Positions 33,096 through 42,439 of a DNA stretch of 64,000 bases are shown here, in pieces. Source of the DNA: Lepidostoma basale (taxonomy: Eukaryota > Arthropoda > Insecta > Trichoptera > Lepidostomatidae); assembly GCA_022606425.2 (NCBI GenBank), contig JAHDVF020000761.1:620001-684000 (forward strand). The letters run 5' to 3'. Under the pieces are notes generated by a model. The model was not told the origin of the DNA. It worked only from the letters and a program-made list of their open reading frames with translations, and did no database searches. The first letter of the stretch is position 1, and the number at the start of each line of letters is the position of its first letter. A program made the position numbers and the translations under genes.

Positions 33096-33285
33096 GTTTT
33101 TTGAACAATGATGTAAAACTCCATATTAAATAATTAATACGAATGAAAAAACTTATGTTTTTCTAGAAGTTTTATTATATTGTTTAATTATATTATGACA
33201 TGTTTCGCCCTTCTAAGGCATTATCAAATGTAAAACACAAAATGTACCATTTAATAATGCCTTAGAAGGGTGAAACATGTCATAA
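33096..33285. repeat. Palindromic repeat, family A, first part (interrupted)
   Basis: Left arm 33134-33230 and the start of the right arm (AATAATGCCTTAGAAGGGTG, AAACATGTCATAAT) up to about 33285. The rest of the right arm resumes at 33539. Confidence 0.88.
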
Positions 33286-33538
33286 TTCTCCCTTCACACC
33301 TTAGATGCATAAATGATCCGACAGATTTCAGATCTAAATTGAAAACCCATCTTTTTCATATTTCATACCCAATTTAAACATTTATACTTTGTTCTACTAT
33401 ACTTTTAAACCGATCGTTTTTTAAGCGGTCACATTTAGATTTTTAAATTTAAAACACGTCTTTATGCGCCCTTGAGGTGATTACTTCACAAAAACGGCGC
33501 TTTAAAAGTTAGCATATTATTATTATTATTATTATTAT
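33286..33538 (+). mobile_element. CR1/L2-like LINE 3' end inserted in a hairpin
   Basis: Frames show CINDPTDFRSKLKTHLFHIS, then TGCGCCCTTGAGGTGATTAC, AAAACGGCGCTTTAAAAGTT and an (ATT)n tail at 33513-33538. It splits the right arm of the family A palindrome. Confidence 0.85.
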
Positions 33539-33600
33539 ATAATAAAACAATATAATAAAACTTCTGGAAAAACATAAGTTTTTTCATTCGTATTAATATT
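33539..33600. repeat. Palindromic repeat, family A, right-arm remainder
   Basis: AAAACAATATAATAAAACTT, CTGGAAAAACATAAG and TTTTTTCATTCGTATTAAT complement 33134-33188. Confidence 0.88.
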
Positions 33601-33936
33601 TTATTCATGTTTTCCGCGTGTAAGTACAATGTGTAAAATAAATATAGGATTTCACCGATAAGTTTTCTCCACTATTAATAATAGATTTCATTACATGTGT
33701 GTAATGCATTATTAAAATAAGCAAAAATGACGGAAAATATGACATTTTATATTTTTTAGTTTCAGAAATCACGACACCAAATTAGTTTTAATAAGTATCA
33801 GATGAGAAAAGAATTTTATGTCATTTCATTCATCAACAAAATCCGCATTAACCTCTGATATGTCCATCATGCACGCCTTACCTGAATACAACAAATTCTC
33901 GGAATTTAACCAATTTAGGGAATAGGAAAAACTTAC

Positions 33937-34023
33937 TTGGAATTGTGAAGTATTCCACTACCATTGTGGTAGTAGGCTGTGTAGTGGTGGTTGTGGTTGT
34001 TGTAGTTGTAGTAACCTTGATTT
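33937..34023 (-). CDS. Exon: Thr-rich membrane-proximal stalk
   Basis: 87 nt: 2 + 28 codons + 1. It reads IKV, then eleven consecutive Thr, QPTTT, and MVVEYFTIP. The Thr codons alternate ACT, ACA and ACC, so this is not a pure microsatellite. A Thr run between the last Ig domain and the membrane anchor is likely an O-glycosylated spacer (inference). The acceptor is TTGTTCTAG and the donor GTAAGT; both flanking introns are phase 1 and the length is a multiple of 3, so skipping would preserve the frame. Identification rests on splice sites, exact phase fit and position rather than on a conserved domain. Confidence 0.82.
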
Positions 34024-34109
34024 CTAGAACAAAAAGATAATCAAATATAAGTTTATATCATTATATAAACTAATGAACAAAATCAAAAATGTCTTATCGA
34101 AATTTTTAA

Positions 34110-34200
34110 TTGTGATGATAAAGTTTGTTAGCTAGAAGCTTTATTACATTTGATGGTAGTGACATGTTTAACTTTGCTAGGGCATTATCAAATTTTATTA
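34110..34200. repeat. Palindromic repeat, family A, left-half fragment
   Basis: GCTAGAAGCTTTATTACATT, GTGACATGTTTAACTTTGCT, AGGGCATTATCAAATTTTAT. Confidence 0.6.
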
Positions 34201-34401
34201 AAAAACAAATCAAAAACTGATATTTCGTCAATATAACATATTAAATGTATAGAGATTTATATCACATAATAAACTTGAGTATTATGTATGAAAGTAACGC
34301 ATGGATGTTGCTAAACAGAATAAATGTTAAAGAATTAAGAGCATTAAGAAGAATCTGCCGGAAGATAATAGAATAAAGTATGAAGTAACGAATAAATTAA
34401 A

Positions 34402-34436
34402 GTAATTAACTAACTAACTAACCATCACGCCGTCTC
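34402..34436 (-). mobile_element. TTAG-tail LINE, 35-bp 3' terminus joined to an unrelated segment
   Basis: CTAACTAACTAACCATCACG then CCGTCTCCCC, followed directly by the duplicated segment at 34437. Only the last coding bases and the tail are present. Confidence 0.88.
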
Positions 34437-34580
34437 CCCGTACATATTCGGATAATGAATTCTATTGATAATTCATTTACATATTAAAACGGGTTCTCGA
34501 AAGTTAGATTTAGAGAATGGTATATCCACATCTTCCACTAAATATAATATTTCAACACGTTTTTTATGACTTGACACTAT
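34437..34580 (-). repeat. Inverted duplicate of 23871-24003
   Basis: On the minus strand it matches the + strand at 23871-24003 with small indels (AATATTATATTTAGTGG against AATATTTAGTGG). It lies immediately 5' (in LINE sense) of a 35-bp LINE tail and next to another LINE copy on its right. Confidence 0.9.
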
Positions 34581-34588
34581 AACTTATA

Positions 34589-34950
34589 TAAACTAACTAA
34601 CTAACTAACCATCACGCCGTCTCCCCGAAGGGGTAGGAAGAAATAATGGACTGCCACACTTTTCTTTCCTGACACATTTCTCTTGATTCCTCAACATTCA
34701 TACATCGTGTCATGACATACGATTTCTCAGACATGGCCGATACATGGCCGACATTCAATATTTGATTTATTTGATCGTGCCACGTTTTCCTCGGTCTTCC
34801 TCTATTTCGAGTTCCATTTATATCGTTAACATATAATTTTTTAACCATTCTTTCTTCATTCATTTTTTCCATATGTCCAAACCATCTTAATGATCCTTTC
34901 ATTATTTTGTTCATAGCACCATCATTCGCACTGCATTCACTTCTTACTAA
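34589..34950 (-). mobile_element. TTAG-tail LINE, subfamily A2 fragment
   Basis: Starts CTAACTAACTAACTAACC; a 119-codon minus frame holds SECSANDGAMNKIMKGS, LRWFGHMEKMNEERMVKKLY and RNRGRPRKTWHDQINQIL. A small deletion garbles RSQRNRRAC. Sense orientation relative to the Ig gene. Confidence 0.92.
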
Positions 34951-35364
34951 AGTACATAACATGTAATGCACTAAATAAGATTATGATACATTAAAATAAT
35001 GGATTAATTTTTTTTCTAATGAAGCCCTCAATTTGTGGTTGGATATTCTAAACTTATAGGAATAAAATAATAAAACACTTCTTATTTTATTATAACAGAG
35101 TATTCATATTTTAATCAATGCCAACTATAATAGTTTCGCTTGTAACCAAATTTTAACTGGGCGATATAATGACATGTTATACCTATAAGCTTATCATTAA
35201 CATTCTTTTCATTGCTCAATTATTAAATATTCTAGTTTTCGGATCGTTGCAATATGTCATTTTAAACATACAGTCATGAAATACTCAAAATAGTTCAAAA
35301 TAATACTTTCACATTTATCTTAATTATCGTAAACAATGATTTAAACCTTATCAATTACTTTAAG

Positions 35365-35870
35365 TTACCAATTCTGCTTCATTAGCTCGGGTATACAAAT
35401 ATCTACACGTTTGATTGTACTTTTGAATGCCTTACCAAACCCGAGCATGTAATTTCCATCTTCTTTTTCTTCTTTGCTAGCCTTCTTCCCTGCACTGCTG
35501 GATAAAGGCCTCATCCAATTTCCTCCACTCGTCTCTATCCTGCCCCTTTTGTATCCAAGATTTTCCAACCCTTTTGACAATATCATCTCATCAATGGCCT
35601 TCCGACACTTCGCCTATTTGCCCATGGTCTCCAACTGAGTATCCTGGGTGCCCATCTGTTGCCACCCTGTCTAGCCAAGTGTCCAGTCCATTGCAATTTA
35701 AATTTTGCCACTCGGTCCATGACGTCAGCAATCCTGATTTCTTCATTCCTTATGCGGTCACGCAAGCTCACACCAAGTATCTGTCTTTCCATGGACCTCT
35801 GTGTACACTTGAGCCTATGATATATGATATAACAATTTCCATATGATATAGCAAAACTTCTATGAAACAC
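35365..35870 (-). mobile_element. LINE RT C-terminal fragment (QWxGHxAR type)
   Basis: The minus strand reads RSMERQILGVSLRDRIRNEE, FKLQWTGHLARQGGNRWAPR, ILSWRPWANRRSVGRP, a frameshift, then KRVGKSWIQKGQDRDEWRKL and AFIQQCREEG. This is the conserved post-RT tail of a widespread insect LINE lineage; the same block recurs at 41855-42222 and 54715-55270. The left end at 35833-35870 abuts a family A half hairpin. Confidence 0.85.
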
Positions 35871-35920
35871 ACGTTTTCATTAAATTAGATTATTTAATAA
35901 AGTTATTAAGATGATTGTTT
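35833..35920. repeat. Palindromic repeat, family A, right-half fragment
   Basis: CAATTTCCATATGATATAGC, AAAACTTCTATGAAACACAC, GTTTTCATTAAATTAGATTA. Confidence 0.5.
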
Positions 35921-35999
35921 AAGAAACAATACAGCATGTAGGTATTTTTTAATATTTTATTCCTGTTTGATCTTGAGAAGGTGATAACGTATTTTTAAT

Positions 36000-36690
36000 C
36001 TTTTATTATTTATAACTAAAGGCCTCATAAGTATGGTAGAACATAAAGAAAACTAAGACAAATTGATTCTATAGTAATAACACGTAAAAAAGCTTATAAA
36101 ACAACTTGGTTCACATTTGCACTATCGGGATTCCATCTATCTAATTATTATAATAATAGAATAACTTGTATCATCGCTGAACGTCATTTTCTTCCCAACG
36201 ATAAAATTATTCATCGTATTGAAAGAAAGTACCCCACAATGTGTCAAAAGTGTGGAAAGAATAAAAAATTCGTTTTGTTCACATCATATTTTAAATGTAC
36301 AAAAGTTTCTTCAGAGTTGTCAGTAAATTATTGCGAATTTTCCCAAAGGTCGAATAGAAATTTCATTTCTGACACGGTTTTTGCGGGAAAAAAAGGAAAC
36401 GACAAAAATTCCGATGAATTCGATTTGTTTCACTCTTGAAAAAATATACTCGCCCCAATATGTATTTCTCTTCCAATTGTTTCATTCTTCTAGAATGTTC
36501 TTCGGTTTGTTTGGATTTCACAAAGGACTCGCTTCTCCCCGGCGGGACCGAAATTGGTGCAAATTACTCATGATGTGGGTTAATTCCCCTGATACGCAGA
36601 GTTAGCCCAGCTTCTTAGTAAAGACTTCAGATTGTAAAAGGATAAAAAAAAAACATATATGAATCTTTCGCATCTGAGAATATGTAGGTT
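36000..36690. other. Intron, repeat-poor
   Basis: No gene or repeat recognised. 36500-36610 is less AT-rich. Confidence 0.3.
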
Positions 36691-36699
36691 CTTTAATAG

Positions 36700-36840
36700 T
36701 GATGCAAAACTTCATATTAAATAACTAGTTCGAATATATTTTATTATACGTTAGGAATGCGTGTAATTCGTCATTCCATATGTAATTCCCATAAATTATA
36801 ATGAAACTGCTAGAAAAAATACTTTTCATTTTCGGTTAAT
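36700..36840. repeat. Palindromic repeat, family A, decayed
   Basis: CAAAACTTCATATTAAATAA and TAATTCCCATAAATTATAAT, then CTGCTAGAAAAAATACTTTT are recognisable arm pieces. Confidence 0.5.
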
Positions 36841-36879
36841 TCTATAGTATTATACAGTATCTATCTATAGTATTATAGA

Positions 36880-37715
36880 GTAACTAACTAACTAACTAAC
36901 TAACCCTCACGCCGTCTTTCCGAAGGGGTAGGCAGAAAGAATGGACTGTCACACTTTTCTTTCCTGACTTATTTCTCTCGCTTCCTCAACATTCATACAT
37001 CGTGACATACATGCGGGTCGATTTCTCTGACTCCTCACATGGCTGACATTCAATATTTGATTTATTTGATACTGCCCTTTTTCCTCGGTCTTCCTCTATT
37101 TCTAGTTCCATTTACATCGTTAACATATACTTTATTCCCATTCTTTCTTCAAACAATCTTAATAATCCTTCATTATTTTGTTCAAAACACCATCATTCGC
37201 ACCGCATTCACTTCTTATGTTTTCATTCGACACTCTATCATACACACTCATACACACTATCCACACATTCGTCTAAGAGATCTCATTTCTACAGCATTTA
37301 TTCCACTTTCATCCTTCTTTTGTCTAGCCATGCTTCGTTTCCATACATAAGGGTCGGTACAAGAACACCATTGTGCACTGCCATTTTATCTTTTTTAGAT
37401 AGGTTATTGTTTGCGATATAAACTTTAAGTGCAACATTCACTTTGTTGCCTGCCCCAACCTTTCTTTCAATATCCCTCTCCACTCGCCCATCTGTGGTAA
37501 ACATACTATCCAAATACACGAACTCATCTACTTGCTTTAAATTTTCACCATTCACGATTTCTTCTTTTTCAAAAATCATTACCTTGGACTTATTCACGTT
37601 CATCATCAGATCATTTCGCATGCATACCTCATACATACTATTCACCAGGAATTGTTGTTCATTATTATGTGTTAAAAAATCTAACTCCACAGTTATAAAG
37701 CATTGATCCACAGTT
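36880..37715 (-). mobile_element. TTAG-tail LINE, long decayed copy
   Basis: Starts CTAACTAACTAACTAACC; the minus strand preserves VYDRVSNENI-, LRWFGHM-deleted and GRPRK-type coding with many lesions to 37297, then a 137-codon frame with NVNKSKVMIFEKEEIVNGEN, LKQVDEFVYLDSMFTTDGRV and LVPTLMYGNEAW. It reaches further 5' than most copies but stops short of YADD. Confidence 0.88.
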
Positions 37716-38009
37716 CTAAGTATCTGAAGCTAAATGTCCTCTTTTCTTTATCCCCATAGTAAATTTATTTGTACTCGTAAATATAATATAATTTGATTCC
37801 GATATACTTAATTTATTCCATTTGTCGGTCCAGAGCAGCGATCGTCAGACGGTGGTCCGCGAGAAAATTTTATTGGCCTGTAGAGCAACTTGAAATCAAT
37901 TCCAAATTTTGAAATATCATTATAATTCTGACACTAGAAAATTATGGAAACAACTAGGAGTGAAGAGGCACAAACATAATAACAATTGTAGGCTTAACAT
38001 GTTACTTTT

Positions 38010-38390
38010 CTTCTATGTTCGCCATACTTTGTGTAGTAGATGTTTTATTGTTTTTTTTTATATACTTTGTATATACAACACTAACTTAAAAAAAATTGAT
38101 TACATATCAGACATATTTCGAACAACCGGTTCTTCTTCAGTGATATTATAAAAGTACATATATAAAATATTATAAAATTGTTTACAAATATGATCAGTTG
38201 TGACAGATGTTACATTCAACATCTGTCAAAATTGATCATATTTGTAAATAATTTTATACAACAATATTTTAAATATGTATTTTTATAATATCACTGAGGA
38301 ATGACGGGTTGTCCGAAACATGTCAGATATGTAATTTGAATTTTTTAAAGTTAATACAAACTATAGAAAAATACAACTTTAACATGTTAC
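38010..38390. repeat. Palindromic repeat, family C (complete hairpin)
   Basis: TATACTTTGTATATACAACA and CTAACTTAAAAAAAATTGAT at the left are mirrored near 38330-38370; the inner arms TTGTTTACAAATATGATCAG and AACATCTGTCAAAATTGATC meet near 38216. Each arm carries one hammerhead-like core, facing opposite ways. Partial copies lie at 45070-45290, 52460-52665 and 59635-61440. Confidence 0.85.
38287..38331 (+). ncRNA. Hammerhead-like ribozyme motif in family C hairpin
   Basis: CTGAGGA (38294-38300), stem II GAC/GTC region, GAAA (38315-38318), ACATGT palindrome, C at 38324. Stem I: ATATC upstream pairs with GATAT downstream, with one mismatch next to the core. Position N7 is G here but A in other copies, as the hammerhead core allows. 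Confidence 0.42.
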
Positions 38391-38439
38391 TTTTATGAAA
38401 CAAAAACATCGTATTAACTGTTAAATTTTAAAACATTGT

Positions 38440-38540
38440 TTTGATATCACATTACATTTTTATTATTTGTCGCAACAGCTGTTTCGCCAACCAACGTTGG
38501 CATCATCAGGTGTCAAAAACAACTAAAGAAACAAATTGAA
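38440..38540 (-). ncRNA. Family D fragment with hammerhead-like motif
   Basis: On the minus strand: CTGATGA (38509-38503), one T, stem II GCCAAC/GTTGGC with loop GTTG, GAAA (38485-38482), 8-bp palindrome ACAGCTGT, then T at 38474. All seven CUGANGA letters are canonical. Stem I would be TTTGAC-AC with GCGACAAA, holding two mismatches. Confidence 0.42.
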
Positions 38541-39049
38541 ATACTAACTATTTATAATAAAATACGTTTGTGCTGTTTGGTGTTGTAAATATTATATATA
38601 AGATTTCGTTTGACAGCTATTAAAATTAATTTTCGTGATTTTTCCGAACCTTTTATGTTTGTATATGCTGACAGTATTTTGAGGTATAAGTTTGGAAACC
38701 ACAGGTCAAGCTGACAGAACGCTTGGCTTCTAATCGATCGGCAGGCAGATTTGATTCTGGACACGTAATGAGATTCTATTTATAGGCACTAGCTTTTTAA
38801 GCTTCCAGAATTCTAATCATGAAAACCCTATTTTGTGGTCATAATTAATCTGTTAAAATAATATGATTAAATCAAACATTTAAAAAAATAAAAAGTTTAC
38901 ATAAATGGTTATAGCGTAGGTCTGTCAAAAGACAATATACGAACTAAATAACCATCACACCCTTTTCCTTTTATGAAATTGTTATTTTTATATGAATGAC
39001 ATGTTTCTAAGTCGTAACAATTGATGAACGTGCCTGACATACTGTATAA

Positions 39050-39150
39050 ATATAAATGAGAGAGAAGAGAGTTACATCAGGATATAACAGTTGCGGTCCA
39101 TCCTCTATGCCTACCCTTCCGGTGTGATGATTTTTAAGTAACTTAGTTAA
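39050..39150 (+). mobile_element. TTAG-tail LINE, terminal scrap
   Basis: GCGGTCCATCCTCTATGCCT then ACCCTTCCGGTGTGATG and a decayed tail. Confidence 0.5.
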
Positions 39151-39166
39151 AATAATGACACTTTTC

Positions 39167-39660
39167 ACTAACTAATTAACCATCACGCTTTTATATCGGA
39201 GGGGTAGGGAAAAAGGACCGCCACGTTACTCTATTCTGACATACATCTCAATATTCCTCTATATTCATGCATCGTAATTCGTACACTCGTTGATAATACC
39301 GACTTCGTGGGTGGTATCTTTTTAGTATTTCATTTGGTTATGCCACATTTTTCTCGGCCGTTCTCGGTTTTTCTTTCTATTCACACTGCTCGCATATATT
39401 ATATATTAACCATTCTTCTCTCATCCATTCATTTCATATATCCAAACCAACTAAGTGATCCTTTTTTAATTTTACTAAGGACGCAATGATCAGTTTAAAA
39501 ACCTCATTTATTTCTTTGTTGGCCATTCTATCATACATTGTGTTCCACCACATTCTTCTCAGCATTCAATCTTATTTCTATGGTATTATTCCAAGCTTCA
39601 CTTCCATATATTAGGGCTGGAATTAGAACTCCATTGTGTATTACCATCTTTGATTCAGTG
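39167..39660 (-). mobile_element. TTAG-tail LINE, subfamily B-like, decayed
   Basis: CTAACTAATTAACCATCACG, GGAGGGGTAGG, then minus-strand traces of RGRPRKTWHNQMKY-type coding, WFGYMK and the LIPALIYGSEAWNN block near 39600 (ATATTAGGGCTGGAATTAGA). Confidence 0.78.
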
Positions 39661-39699
39661 GATACATACGATAGCAATACTATTATCTCATAATTGAAA

Positions 39700-40305
39700 T
39701 ACAAATGTTTATTATCAAAAAGAATGACTACAAATATACAGGATATTGATTCAAAATCGGAACAAAAAAGTTATCAGAAGTAAGTTATAAATATTAAGAG
39801 AGCATTATTTATTTTTATAACTGTGTTTTGTATTCTGTGTATTTATAAGAAAATAAAGAATATTCGTATTAAATTATGGTTACACTGATAATATGTAATT
39901 ATGTTACATTAATAATAGGATATCCGCTAATTACAACTCGGATCATGAAAAGAGAAATATACTTATAGCACACTATGTGAATTTTTTAAAAAAATTTGGA
40001 CATAAAACACGGTTTACTAGTCGACGATTTGCCAAATTATTTGAGCAACGTGAAATTGTTCATAAAAAGCAGAATAAATAGTGCACTTTCGAATTATGTT
40101 GATGAATTAAATAAACTTAAAAAAAGAGTTTTAGTTCATAAAAAAACAATGACGAGATTAATGGCCAATAATAATATCACGACTAAAAATATTCTGAGTA
40201 TTTTGAACTCTACAAGAAACATATTATAATACTATATATATCTTTGCGATCATTTAATTTTTTGTATTATAAATGTGGCACAATTTTTTTATGTGATTAA
40301 AGTTA
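39700..40305. other. Intron with a short unassigned open frame
   Basis: 39996-40229 (+) encodes 77 codons (MDIKHGLLVDDLPNYL, ELNKLKKRVLVHKKTMTRLM). It is AT-rich, Lys/Asn-rich, and resembles no family I know; it may be chance or an old insertion. Confidence 0.25.
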
Positions 40306-40309
40306 TGAT

Positions 40310-40880
40310 TTTCAAAGTCATTACTCAAAGTCATTACCGCAAATAGAAGTATATCGACTGAAGCAAAGATGGCAGTGCACAATGGAGTTCTAGTGCCGAT
40401 CCCTATGTATGGAAGTGAAGCTTGGAGATGGCAGAAGAAGGATGAAAGTAGGATAAATACCGTTGAAATGAGGTCACTAAGAAGGATGTGCGGAAAAAAC
40501 AATGAATGATAGAATATCTAATGATGAAGTAAGAAAGGAATGTAAGGCGGATGAATGCGTGATAAATAAAATCAAGAAAGAGTCACTAAGATGGTTTGGA
40601 CATATGGAACGAATGCATGAGGGAAGAATGGTTAAAAGTATATATACATTGAGTGTGAATGGAAAAAGAAGTCGAGGAAGGCCAAGGAAGACATGGCATG
40701 ACCAAATTAATCAATTACTGAAAGGCGGCCTGGTTCGAAGTAGGAACAATCGACGAGCGTGCATGTCACGATGTGTGAATGTAGAAGAAGCGCGAGAGTT
40801 ATGTCAGGATAGAACAATGTGGCGATGCATCCTCTATGTTTACCCCTCCGGGAAAAGGGCGTGATGGTTAGTTAAGTTAT
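40310..40880 (+). mobile_element. TTAG-tail LINE, subfamily B, with 120-codon frame
   Basis: Broken start ALKVITANRSISTEAKMAV-like, LVPIPMYGSEAWRWQKKDES, then frame 40502-40864: NDRISNDEVRKECKADECVI, LRWFGHMERMHEGRMVKSIY, SRGRPRKTWHDQINQLLKGG. Ends CCCCTCCGGGAAAAGGGC, TGA, GGTTAGTTAAG. It lies about 100 bp from the Ig exon at 40983, antisense to it. Confidence 0.92.
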
Positions 40881-40982
40881 GACAAGAAAAAAACGTTAGA
40901 ACATTTGTTCACATTTTTAAAAAATTGAAAAAAAGGAATAACGCATATATTATATATATTATTGGGATATACTTTAACTTAC

Positions 40983-41134
40983 CATACAGCCGGATGGTCC
41001 CGTCGGCTCGCCCGACTTTGTTGGCCGCCACACACATGTATGTCCCTAGATCGTTCTTCCCGAAGTCCTTGATCACGAGACTCATCCTTATCTCGTAAGG
41101 AGATACGGTCTTCCAATCCATCACGTAGTTTTTA
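40983..41134 (-). CDS. Exon: second half of the third Ig domain of lachesin/DIP-like protein
   Basis: 152 nt: 1 + 50 codons + 1. It reads KNYVMDWKTVSPYEIRMSL, then KNDLGTYMCVAANKVG and ADGTIRLY. LGTYMC is the F-strand motif with the Cys that pairs with LEC in the preceding exon; ANKVGRADGT is the F-G turn typical of I-set domains of the DIP/lachesin group. The donor is GTAAGT and the acceptor TTCCAG. The last base (G) joins AA of the next exon to give Glu, so the Ig domain ends RLYE, a family hallmark. An ATG inside the exon at 41124 is Met of VMDW and not a start. No lesions are visible. Confidence 0.95.
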
Positions 41135-41249
41135 CTGGAATCAAAAGATAGATCGTTCCATTAGAAATTGAATAAACCAAAAACCACTGTAAAAACATTG
41201 TTAACACTTAACATTCTAATGCGTTGTTTTAATATATTATATATTATAC

Positions 41250-41332
41250 ATTCACCCACGATTCCGTACTCCATTCGCATCGTTAACGTATACTGACTTA
41301 ACCATTCTTTCTTCATCCATGCATTCCATATT
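41250..41332 (-). mobile_element. TTAG-tail LINE, internal scrap
   Basis: CATCGTTAACGTATACTGAC and AACCATTCTTTCTTCATCCA match the minus-strand region encoding ERMVKSVYVN; the 3' end is missing. Confidence 0.5.
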
Positions 41333-41582
41333 ATTATTTTGTTGAATTGCTCTTTACATCATGACAGCATGAGCCAAATCGATGTAAAGGGTATTATATC
41401 TATCATAGTGATTCTCGTGACATGTGATAGGTAGCTAATCTATCGCCATTTTATTGTCACGTGAATTCTACACCAGACCAAAGACAGTGTGACAATCACA
41501 CTGCCATTGCCGTGAATCGAACCCGGAACTTTCGGTTTGGCAGTCAGAGCTCTTATCACTCGACCACGAAGGTCGTCGATAT
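41331..41582 (-). mobile_element. tRNA-derived SINE, tail type I
   Basis: Complete: tail I at the left (CTTTACATCATGACAGCATG, AGCCAAATCGATGTAAAGGG), B box as GTGAATCGAACCC, A-box side CTTATCACTCGACCACGAAG at the right. Confidence 0.9.
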
Positions 41583-41599
41583 ATCTAAACCAACGCAGT

Positions 41600-41745
41600 T
41601 ATTCTTTAATGCGAATGAAATTAATATGAATGTAAACTGAAGATTTCTAGAAATTTTGTTTTATTTTATAAAAGCCCATGTATCACCTCGCATTATCAAA
41701 TATTAATAAAATACAGACGTTTTCATAAGTATTAATTATGACTAA
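41600..41745. repeat. Palindromic repeat, family A, decayed
   Basis: GATTTCTAGAAATTTTGTTT, CCCATGTATCACCTCGCATT, AATACAGACGTTTTCATAAG. Confidence 0.5.
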
Positions 41746-41854
41746 AGAAACGTTGTATTCCGAAATTGACAATATTGGGTTACCTTACAAACTAATTGAT
41801 AGCCGGACATCTTATTTTATATGACTAATTATCGTATATATTTAAAAACGAGTA

Positions 41855-42222
41855 TAAAAATAGTGCCGAGAAACTACGATTTACCCAAAAAGCCATGGAA
41901 AGAGCCATGTTAGGAATAAGCCTAAAATACAGAGTCAGAAACGATACGGTGAGAGAAAAAGGTCACTGAGGTGGCGACTCTAAAATGGCAATGGGCAGGT
42001 CACGTAGCCAGAAGCTCAGATGAAAAGTGGACAAGAAGACCGCTGACTCGGAGACCGTGGACGGCGAAGAGAAGTGCAGGGCAACCGCCACTACGGTGGA
42101 AGGATGATCTGAACAGACACGTCGGAATAACCTGAATGCAGTCTGCACCGGACAGAGAGACATGGAAGCGAATGGAGGAGGCCTTTGTCCAGAAGTGGAC
42201 GGGAATAGGCTGAGGAATGTAA
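41855..42222 (+). mobile_element. LINE RT C-terminal fragment (QWxGHxAR type)
   Basis: KAMERAMLGISLKYRVRNDT, then WQWAGHVARSSDEKWTRRPL, RRPWTAKRSAGQPPLRWKDD, and ETWKRMEEAFVQKWTGIG with a few stops. Equivalent to the copies at 35365-35870 and 54715-55270. Confidence 0.85.
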
Positions 42223-42227
42223 TGTAA

Positions 42228-42435
42228 CCATTACGATTTCTTCGGTCACTGTATTAGCGCCTAACTCTGTAGCTCCCCAGTTGAGTACCTCTTCGAAATT
42301 TATTTCCAACTATCCCCTGTTAGCGAAATACAGCAACATCGCGTTATTCCAAAGACGCATTTCCGGTTTGGCAACACTGTTTTTTCTACCCCCTGCACCG
42401 AGGCTAGAAGCCGTCCCCACTTCACTCCAGTCCGT
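42228..42435. repeat. Two-copy repeat shared with 20141-20345
   Basis: CATTACGATTTCTTCGGTCA, GAGTACCTCTTCGAAATTTA, CCGAGGCTAGAAGCCGTC. Confidence 0.65.
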
Positions 42436-42439
42436 CTTG

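Noticed and set aside
40909..41124. Independent small gene starting at the ATG 41124
   Set aside because: The ATG is internal to an Ig exon with acceptor upstream and donor downstream that match neighbouring exons in phase.
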